64,000 nucleotides of DNA from Govania unica. Its GTDB lineage: Bacteria > Pseudomonadota > Alphaproteobacteria > Sphingomonadales > Govanellaceae. Location of the stretch: contig NZ_JANWOI010000001.1 in assembly GCF_027920805.1 (NCBI RefSeq), positions 62,001 through 126,000 on the forward strand, in the 5' to 3' direction. The position numbers and the translations under genes were made by a program. Positions 58,646 to 64,000 of this stretch are shown in pieces. The notes under the pieces were generated by a model. That model ran no database searches. It had not been told where the DNA came from and saw nothing but the letters and a program-made list of their open reading frames with translations. Position 1 is the first letter of the stretch; the number at the start of each line of letters is the position of its first letter.

Positions 58646-59443
58646 ATGGCTTCCGTTCGTCTTGTCAGCTGGAATGTTAATTCCCTGCGGTCGCGCTTCG
58701 ACCATATTGAGCGGCTGTTGACGGCCGAAAATCCCGATATTCTCTGCATGCAGGAAACCAAGGTCGAGGACGGTCTGTTCCCCGCCGACTGGTTCCGCGA
58801 GCGTGGTTATGAGCATCTGCATTTCGCCGGACAGAAAAGCTATCACGGCGTGGCCATCGTCTCGCGCCTGCCGCTGGACCCGCTCGACGGCAATCATTTC
58901 GGCGGCGCGGCCCATGCCCGTCACGTGGCGGCGCGGCTGCCGCAGGATGTGGTGCTGCATAATTTTTACGTGCCCGCGGGCGGAGACATCCCCGACCCGG
59001 AACAGAACGACAAATTCGCCCATAAGCTGACCTATCTTGATGACATGACGAGCTGGTCAGCGGGGCTTGGGCAGGACGCCCGGGCCATTCTGGTGGGCGA
59101 TCTCAATATCGCGCCGCTTGAGTCCGACGTCTGGTCCCACAAGGCGCTGGTGAAGGTGGTGAGCCATACCCCGATCGAGGTCGAGCGCATGGCGCGGCTG
59201 CAGGCGGCCGGCGGCTGGCGCGATGTGATGCGGCAATTCATCCCGGAAAGTGAAAAGCTCTACACCTGGTGGAGCTATCGTGCACGTGACTGGGCCGAGG
59301 CCGATAAGGGGCGGCGGCTTGACCATGTCTGGGTCACACCGGCGCTCGACGGCACGGCACGGGCTATGCGCGTGATCAAGGACGCGCGCGGCTGGGAAAA
59401 ACCCTCGGACCATGCGCCGGTGCTGGTGGATTTCGAACTTTAG
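58646..59443 (+). CDS. xth: Exodeoxyribonuclease III
   Basis: 265 residues of the exonuclease-endonuclease-phosphatase fold. It cuts DNA at abasic sites and degrades 3' ends in base-excision repair. Seen motifs: LVSWNVNSLRSR (about 6-17), CMQETKVEDGLFP (metal Glu about 36), FYVPAGGDIPDPEQNDKF, GDLNIAPLESDVW (Asp/Asn near 154-156), RLDHVWVTPAL and the C-terminal SDHAPVLVDF catalytic His. I start at ATG 58646, with GAGAG 8 bp upstream. A much longer upstream frame runs through the candidate small RNA and its terminator and is not used. Confidence 0.93.
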   Translation: MASVRLVSWNVNSLRSRFDHIERLLTAENPDILCMQETKVEDGLFPADWFRERGYEHLHFAGQKSYHGVAIVSRLPLDPLDGNHFGGAAHARHVAARLPQDVVLHNFYVPAGGDIPDPEQNDKFAHKLTYLDDMTSWSAGLGQDARAILVGDLNIAPLESDVWSHKALVKVVSHTPIEVERMARLQAAGGWRDVMRQFIPESEKLYTWWSYRARDWAEADKGRRLDHVWVTPALDGTARAMRVIKDARGWEKPSDHAPVLVDFEL

Positions 59444-59446
59444 GAC

Positions 59447-59545
59447 TTAAAGTGCCGCGGTCCTGTCAATGAGGCTGCGCCACTCCGGCGCGATCGGCAG
59501 CAGGAAAGTGGTCGTCGTCTCCCGTGAATAGGCATCAAGGTTCAT
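59447..59545 (-). CDS. Possible 32-residue small protein
   Basis: A short frame, MNLDAYSRETTTTFLLPIAP then EWRSLIDRTAAL, starts 26 bp after the response-regulator stop on the same strand. AAGGTG lies about 7 bp before its ATG. It ends 3 bp beyond the convergent xth stop. No family is recognised. The good ribosome site and the full use of the gap favour a real gene; its size leaves this open. Confidence 0.3.
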   Translation of the reverse strand: MNLDAYSRETTTTFLLPIAPEWRSLIDRTAAL

Positions 59546-59571
59546 GGCGGGACACCTTGAGTGCGTAATGC

Positions 59572-60261
59572 TCAGGTTGCGAGCCGGTAGCCGCCCGCGT
59601 CGGTCAGCAGAATACGCGCCTCGGCCGGGTTTTTCTCGATCTTCTGGCGCAGCCGGTAGATATGGGTTTCAAGCGTATGGGTGGTGACCCCGGCGTTATA
59701 GCCCCAGACCTCATCAAGCAGGGTCTCGCGCGGCACCGGCTTGCCCTCGGCGCGCTTGAGGAATTTGAGGATGGCGGTTTCCTTTTCCGTCAGCCGGATG
59801 CGGGCGTTGGTCTCGGGGTCCATCAACAGCTTGGCACTGGGTTTGAAATTATAGGGGCCGACGGCAAAGATCGCATCCTCGCTCATCTCATGCTGGCGCA
59901 GATGGGCGCGGATACGGGCGAGCAACACGCCAAAGCGGAATGGCTTGGCCACATAGTCATTGGCCCCGGCTTCAAGGCCAAGGATGGTGTCGGCGTCGGA
60001 ATCAGAGGCGGTCAGCATGATCACCGGAATCTTGAGCCCGTTCCGGCGCATCAGGCGGCAGGCCTCGCGGCCGTCGATATCCGGCAGGCCCACATCCAGC
60101 AGCACCAGATCGAAGGCCGTGGTCTTGACGATCTCGAACGCCTCGGCCCCGGTTCCGGCTTCGCTGGTGGTGAATTCGCTATAGAGGGCGAGTTGCTCCG
60201 CAAGAGTGCGGCGCAGTTCTACGTCGTCATCGACAAGGAGTATATGCTTGACGGCGGTCAT
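59572..60261 (-). CDS. OmpR-family response regulator
   Basis: 229 residues. Receiver domain about 6-118: acidic DDD 11-13, phospho-acceptor Asp56 (LLDVGLPD), Thr in IMLTASD (near 84) and Lys in YVAKPFR (near 107), all conserved. The C-terminal winged-helix DNA-binding domain (about 130-228) has RLTEKETAILKFLKRAEGKP and TLETHIYRLRQKIE. No histidine kinase gene is adjacent, so it is an orphan here. The same regulator near xth is common in alphaproteobacteria. It is divergent from ribA across 67 bp. Confidence 0.92.
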   Translation of the reverse strand: MTAVKHILLVDDDVELRRTLAEQLALYSEFTTSEAGTGAEAFEIVKTTAFDLVLLDVGLPDIDGREACRLMRRNGLKIPVIMLTASDSDADTILGLEAGANDYVAKPFRFGVLLARIRAHLRQHEMSEDAIFAVGPYNFKPSAKLLMDPETNARIRLTEKETAILKFLKRAEGKPVPRETLLDEVWGYNAGVTTHTLETHIYRLRQKIEKNPAEARILLTDAGGYRLAT

Positions 60262-60328
60262 TTCTTGTCCCCTGCTTGTTCATCTACTATATACCGGGTT
60301 CAGGCTCCCAAACGGACAAAAAAATCAG

Positions 60329-61474
60329 ATGGTTCGCGTTAGAGATCCGGATTCTGGCCCCGCCCTGCCATCCGCCGCCGAGGAGACGGCCCGCATTGCC
60401 GTGGAACGCGCGGTGGCGGAGCTGCGTTATGGCCGCATGGTTCTGGTGGACGGAGGGACAGGGCCGGTTCTGATGGCCCCGGCGGAAATCGCCTCGCCGG
60501 AGAGTCTTTCGAGTTTTGTCGCGCGGGCCGGAGCGGTTCCGGCGCTGGCCCTGACCGCCAACCGGGCGGCGGTGCTGCATATCAATCCAACCGGCGACGA
60601 TGTGGAGCTGGTGACGCTTGCGGCACATCTGACGCCATCTGCCATTCGCGCGCTGGCTGATGCCTCCGAAGATCTGTCCCATCCGCTGATGGGTCCGTTC
60701 CGCACCCGGGCCATGGCGCTCACGGACAATCATCGTGCGGCTTTGAAGCTGCTGAAGCTCGCCCGCCTGCTGCCCGCGGGACTGGTGTCGGCCCCGCTTG
60801 GCGCGCCTCAGGCGGCGGCGCTAGTGGCTGGCGGGGTGCTGGCTGTGGGGGCGGCCGCCATTTATGCCTATGAGACTACGGCGGCGCTGGGCCTTGTGCG
60901 GGTGGCGGCGGCTAAAGTGCCGCTTGCGGACGCGGAAAATGCCCGCATTATTGCTTTCCGGCCCGAAGACGGCGGTATCGAACATCTCGCCATCCTGATC
61001 GGCGATCCGGTGCCCCATGAGCCGGTGTTGATCCGTCTTCATTCCGAATGTTTCACCGGCGACTTGCTCGGCTCGCTCAAATGCGATTGCGGAGATCAGC
61101 TGCGCGGCTCCATCCGCCAGATCGCCGCGGCAGGAGCGGGCATTGTGCTTTATCTGGCCCAGGAAGGGCGCGGCATCGGGCTCATCAGTAAGCTGAAGGC
61201 CTATAGCCTGCAGGATCAGGGCTTTGATACGGTGGATGCCAATGAGCGGCTCGGTTTCGACGCCGACGAACGCATCTTCCTGCCCGCCGCCGTCATGCTG
61301 AAGCGGCTCGGCTACCGGACCGTGCGGCTCATGACCAACAATCCGGACAAGGTCGCGGGGCTTGAAGCGCTCGGCATCACAGTGACCGAACGCGTGCCGC
61401 ACGCCTTTCCGTCGAACGGTCACAATGAGTTTTACCTGCTGACCAAAAAGAAACGCAGCGGGCATTATCTGTGA
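60329..61474 (+). CDS. ribA: GTP cyclohydrolase II (RibA) with degenerate N-terminal domain
   Basis: RibA converts GTP to diaminohydroxy-phosphoribosylamino-pyrimidine, the first step of riboflavin synthesis. 381 residues. The C-terminal catalytic domain (about 195-381) has the zinc cysteines in HSECFTGDLLGSLKCDCGDQL (near 240, 251, 253), QEGRGIGLISKLKAYSLQDQG (near 277-297) and MTNNPDKV. The N-terminal 180 residues resemble a DHBP-synthase-like domain that has lost its acidic catalytic motif, so it is probably not bifunctional. The next gene's ATG overlaps its stop. Confidence 0.92.
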   Translation: MVRVRDPDSGPALPSAAEETARIAVERAVAELRYGRMVLVDGGTGPVLMAPAEIASPESLSSFVARAGAVPALALTANRAAVLHINPTGDDVELVTLAAHLTPSAIRALADASEDLSHPLMGPFRTRAMALTDNHRAALKLLKLARLLPAGLVSAPLGAPQAAALVAGGVLAVGAAAIYAYETTAALGLVRVAAAKVPLADAENARIIAFRPEDGGIEHLAILIGDPVPHEPVLIRLHSECFTGDLLGSLKCDCGDQLRGSIRQIAAAGAGIVLYLAQEGRGIGLISKLKAYSLQDQGFDTVDANERLGFDADERIFLPAAVMLKRLGYRTVRLMTNNPDKVAGLEALGITVTERVPHAFPSNGHNEFYLLTKKKRSGHYL

Positions 61475-62013
61475 TGGATCTGGTGGTTGTTCCCGATGGT
61501 GAGACGCCTCATCGCGGTGTGCTATTCACCGGCGACCAAAGCTACCCCTGCGCCATCGGCAAGGCTGGGGTGACGGCGGCGAAGCGCGAGGGCGATCATA
61601 TGTCGCCGGTGGGAGTCTATGTCCTGAGGCGGCTCCATTACCGCCCGGATGTGTTTCCGACCGCGCCTGCAACGGGCCTGCCGGTCAAGGCTATCGATCC
61701 ACAAGATGGCTGGTGCGATGCCGCAGATCACCCGGACTATAACCGCCCGGTGCGGCCGCCATTCGCGATGAGCCATGAAAAAATGTGGCGTGACGATGGG
61801 CTTTATGACCTCGTGGTCGAGATCGGCTACAACGACGCCCCGCCTGTATCAGGCTTGGGCAGTGCCATCTTCCTGCATATCGCCCGCCCGGATTTCGCCG
61901 GCACCGAAGGCTGCGTTGCGCTTGCCCGGGAGGACCTGTTGGCAGTGCTGGCTGGACTTGGGCCTGATAGCTGCATCGAGATCCATGGATTGCCGGGTCA
62001 AGCCCGGCAATGA
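61474..62013 (+). CDS. L,D-transpeptidase family (YkuD) protein
   Basis: 179 residues with a YkuD catalytic domain. Markers are KREGDHMSPVGVYVLRRLHYRP (about 41-62), the His in IFLHIARPDFAGTEGCVAL (about 129-147) and the nucleophile Cys in EGCVAL (about 145). YkuD enzymes make 3-3 peptidoglycan crosslinks or attach proteins, but this one lacks a signal peptide and belongs to the cytoplasmic-looking short group found next to ribA. Its last 9 codons (HGLPGQARQ) and stop come from a palindromic repeat, so the C-terminus is recent. Start codon overlaps the ribA stop. Confidence 0.85.
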   Translation: MDLVVVPDGETPHRGVLFTGDQSYPCAIGKAGVTAAKREGDHMSPVGVYVLRRLHYRPDVFPTAPATGLPVKAIDPQDGWCDAADHPDYNRPVRPPFAMSHEKMWRDDGLYDLVVEIGYNDAPPVSGLGSAIFLHIARPDFAGTEGCVALAREDLLAVLAGLGPDSCIEIHGLPGQARQ

Positions 62014-62081
62014 CAGAAAACTAATTCAGAAGTGACATCGACCAATACTGTCATACGCGGACTTGATCCGCGTATCCATGG
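61983..62081. repeat. Facing pair of palindromic repeats at the end of the L,D-transpeptidase gene
   Basis: Elements 61983-62016 (CCGGG core) and 62049-62081 (CGCGG core) face each other and share the CATGGAT outer ends and TGACA/TGTCA inner ends. The first overlaps the end of the L,D-transpeptidase frame. Between 62082 and 62213 is unassigned sequence that contains the direct repeat CTCCGCATGTGAG/CTCACATGCGGA as an inverted pair (about 62168-62203). Confidence 0.8.
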
Positions 62082-62213
62082 ATGCACCAGTCGCTACCTA
62101 GACGTCATGACGTCACATCCTCACCGCTTTCAATTATCCCCGATTGCCGAAAATCGCCGCGCCAATGCTCACATGCGGAAAACGATGCTCTCCGCATGTG
62201 AGCTCTGAGATTG

Positions 62214-62378
62214 TTAACGCTTCTTAGGTGATTGACCTTTTGTCTGATCTTGAGAGAGTGCGGATGCAGCTACACTCTTTATTTGAGTAGGTGTAGGGCT
62301 TTTAATTTTCCCCGATAAAATACCTGATGCAATTGTGGATACTTTAGGGGAAGTTTCTTTAATTGGGGTCTTTGACAT
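62214..62378 (-). CDS. Unknown 54-residue Ser/Thr/Lys-rich protein
   Basis: A short minus-strand frame reads MSKTPIKETSPKVSTIASG, then ILSGKIKSPTPTQIKSVAAS, then ALSQDQTKGQSPKKR. AAGGA lies 10 bp before the ATG. The protein is basic and has no membrane segment. Its KS-x-A-A-S-A-L-S-Q block resembles small uncharacterised proteins I have seen in other proteobacteria, but I cannot name a family. It is much richer in A/T than its neighbours and sits in an 850-bp AT-rich island, a sign of separate origin. It is preceded by a tiny frame with a perfect ribosome site. Confidence 0.55.
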   Translation of the reverse strand: MSKTPIKETSPKVSTIASGILSGKIKSPTPTQIKSVAASALSQDQTKGQSPKKR

Positions 62379-62865
62379 AATTTTAAGGTCCTTTTTGACT
62401 TAAGCTCTTACTAAAGATAACTTGAGCCGTGGACGCGCCACTTAAGCGACGCGCCCGCGGTTCTAATTAACTATTATTATCTGGGCCATGGACCACATGG
62501 CGCGCCTCCTTTCTTGAGAAAAAGCTCTTTGCAAATCTGTCCAAGGATTGGTGCACTGAGCTTAGTAAAACATAGGGCGATCGGCTTATTGTCGGTCGCC
62601 TTATTTTTGGATTTTCGGAAGCACTAATTTGTCCACGCAATAAGTGAACTACCTGATTCAGTGCTAAGAGATTCTACTCACAAGGTTTTATGAGAGTCCA
62701 GCAAGTCAGATACTATATGTTCGTTGAATCTTACAAGAATATACTATTAGTGGCTCTCATCTATGAATAATGATCATTGGAGACGATACTTCATTAAAAT
62801 TGACAGTTAATTCTTAATGTTTTTCAGGGTGAGCTTCATGGTTTAGTTCATTTGGTATTGTAAAT
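62379..62865. other. AT-rich intergenic island
   Basis: 487 bp, visibly lower in GC than the rest. Contents: a direct repeat GACGCGCC around a CTTAAG centre (about 62433-62456), an 11-codon frame at 62463-62498 (minus) behind AGGAGG, a terminator-like hairpin at 62575-62608, and an inverted repeat ATGAGAG...CTCTCAT at 62690-62760. No gene of normal size. Confidence 0.6.
62575..62608 (+). terminator. Rho-independent terminator in the AT-rich island
   Basis: GGCGATCGG (62576-62584) pairs with TCGGTCGCC (62592-62600) through a 7-base loop, using two G-U pairs, and is followed by TTATTTTT. It is oriented for plus-strand transcripts, but the nearest plus-strand gene ends 560 bp upstream. Confidence 0.6.
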
Positions 62866-63549
62866 TTATCTACTACCGAAAATCGCCGTACCGATTCGCA
62901 CATGGGTGGCACCTAAGGCGATGGCGCTTTCGAAGTCGCCGCTCATGCCCATGCTGAGGGTGGTCAATCCGTTGCGCGCAGCGATTTTACGCAGCAGCGC
63001 GAAATGGGGGGCGGGTTCCTCATGGACCGGCGGGATGCACATGAGGCCGACAACCGGCAGCCCGAGATCGTCGCGGCAGAGTTTTATGAAGGCGTCGGTC
63101 GCGCGGGGGGTGACTCCGGCTTTCTGATCTTCGCCGCCGGTATTGACCTGGATATAGCAGGGGCGGCTCACGCCCTGTTTGGTGAATTCGGTGGCGAGCG
63201 CGCGGGCGAGTTTTTCGCGGTCGAGCGACTCGATGACGTCGAAGGTCGCCACCGCCTCGGGCACTTTGTTAGATTGCAGGGGGCCGATCAGATGGAGCTC
63301 GATCGCGGGATAGAGCGCCCTTAAGGCGGGCCATTTGGCTTGGGCTTCCTGCACGCGGTTTTCGCCAAATACCAGCTGCCCGGCCTTCAGGGCAGGCAGG
63401 ATGGCATCGGCATCATGGGTTTTCGACACCGCCACCAAGGTCACGTCATCGGCGTTCCGTCCGGCGGCGTGGGCGGCCTTGGCGATGGCGGTTTTGACTT
63501 GGGCAAGATTTCCCGTCACCTTGGTGGTAGTCAGATCGAGATCATTCAT
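62866..63549 (-). CDS. yggS: YggS family PLP homeostasis protein
   Basis: 227 residues of the PLP-binding alanine-racemase-like barrel that buffers free pyridoxal phosphate; no enzyme reaction is known. The PLP lysine is Lys43 in LVAVSKTHDADAI. FGENRVQEAQAKWP (about 63-76), HLIGPLQSNKV (about 87-97), VNTGGEDQKAGV and the C-terminal LSMGMSGDFESAIALGATHVRIGTAIFG all match the family. The start at 63549 shares bases with the start of the divergent thiamine gene (CATG). The longer upstream frame runs inside that gene. Confidence 0.93.
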   Translation of the reverse strand: MNDLDLTTTKVTGNLAQVKTAIAKAAHAAGRNADDVTLVAVSKTHDADAILPALKAGQLVFGENRVQEAQAKWPALRALYPAIELHLIGPLQSNKVPEAVATFDVIESLDREKLARALATEFTKQGVSRPCYIQVNTGGEDQKAGVTPRATDAFIKLCRDDLGLPVVGLMCIPPVHEEPAPHFALLRKIAARNGLTTLSMGMSGDFESAIALGATHVRIGTAIFGSR

Positions 63550-64000
63550 GAGCGCGCAAGCCCTTTTCACCTTTGCCGAACATCTGCCCGCGACCATCCT
63601 GCGCGGGCGCAGGTTGCCGCGCCTCTGGTTCCTCACCGACCATAATCGGGTGCCGGATCCGGAGCGGGTGGTGGCGACCCTGCCCGCGGGCAGTGGCGTC
63701 ATCCTGCGTGACTATGGATATGCGAAACGCGAGCGGCTCGCAACCGACCTTGCGTTATGCGCGGGCCATCACGGGCTGATCTTTCTGGTGGCTGGCGATA
63801 TGCGGATTGCCGAGGACGTAGGCGCCGACGGGGTTCATATCCCGGAACGCGATTATGAACATCTCGCAAGCCTGCGGGCTGCCCATCCGCGCTGGCTGCT
63901 GACGGCGGCGGCCCATTCAGGGGACGCGGTGCGGCGGGCGGTCACGGCGGGAGCCGACGCGGTCTTCGTCTCGCCCGTCTTTCCGACCCGAAGCCATCCG
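63548..64000 (+). CDS. Thiamine phosphate synthase-like protein (3' end off the window)
   Basis: 151 codons of a TIM-barrel protein of the ThiE/TenI group. Seen: PRLWFLTDHNRVPDPERVV (about 24-42), GVILRDYGYAKRERLATDLA (about 49-68), LIFLVAGDMRIAEDVGADGVHIPERD (about 75-100) and AAHSGDAVRRAVTAGADAVFVSPVFPT (about 122-148). VHIPE and SPVFPT are the phosphate-site and product-site blocks of the family. ThiE couples the thiazole and pyrimidine halves of thiamine; TenI-like members may differ, and the missing C-terminus prevents a choice. The ATG overlaps the yggS start on the other strand. Confidence 0.85.
   Translation, partial: MSAQALFTFAEHLPATILRGRRLPRLWFLTDHNRVPDPERVVATLPAGSGVILRDYGYAKRERLATDLALCAGHHGLIFLVAGDMRIAEDVGADGVHIPERDYEHLASLRAAHPRWLLTAAAHSGDAVRRAVTAGADAVFVSPVFPTRSHP

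Overview
The window is about 64 kb of high-GC chromosomal DNA from a Gram-negative bacterium, most likely a marine or soil alphaproteobacterium. The evidence is the giant NAD-dependent glutamate dehydrogenase (about 1600 residues), a PAS_5-type protein, an SDHAF4-like small protein, a GTP cyclohydrolase II with a degenerate N-terminal extension, the cnoX/Lon-N/Trm112/DUF971/UbiH block and the ftsK-lolA-xth-response regulator-ribA block. TonB-dependent uptake, TamA/TamB and LolA show an outer membrane. There is no rRNA operon to place it further; Kordiimonadales/Emcibacterales/Rhodospirillales-like is my guess. Nearly all of it is housekeeping chromosome. I see no prophage, insertion sequence, integron or CRISPR array.

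Layout. 1-3.3 kb: patatin-like phospholipase (cut by the left edge), flavin reductase, SixA-type phosphatase, SDHAF4-like protein. 3.3-10.3 kb, plus strand: htpX, rsmB, rpe, a heparinase II/III-like protein and purH, followed by a decayed second copy of the purH 3' end embedded in palindromic repeats. 10.4-16.4 kb, minus strand: NAD-glutamate dehydrogenase and a PAS_5 protein. 16.8-28.8 kb: an RND adaptor and pump, tamA, tamB and nhaA. 28.9-34.6 kb: a small His-rich exported protein and a CzcCBA-type heavy-metal efflux system. 34.7-36.4 kb: MFS transporter. 36.4-43.8 kb: a complete five-step histidine degradation cluster (hutFC, hutUHG, divergent hutI).

43.9-49.4 kb holds the most unusual locus. 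A TonB-dependent receptor is followed by three tandem paralogous exported proteins that I do not recognise and by an exported glyoxalase-fold protein, all on one strand with very short gaps and a terminator at the end. The receptor promoter region carries a HutC-like operator that matches the ones in front of hutU and hutI, so the locus is probably part of the urocanate-responsive hut regulon and may handle an imidazole-type or other hut-linked substrate at the cell surface.

49.4-64 kb: tRNA-Gly(GCC), cnoX, Lon N-domain protein, Trm112, DUF971, a UbiH-type hydroxylase, dapC, ftsK, lolA, a candidate structured small RNA with C-rich loops and its own terminator (about 58394-58552), xth, an OmpR-type response regulator, ribA, an L,D-transpeptidase, an AT-rich island with a 54-codon unknown gene, yggS, and a thiamine-phosphate-synthase-like gene cut by the right edge.

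Short palindromic repeats, usually in facing pairs about 15-80 bp apart, sit at 4.3, 10.0, 10.25, 53.3, 57.4 and 62.0 kb. They are a recurring feature of this genome, and one of them supplies the end of the L,D-transpeptidase reading frame.
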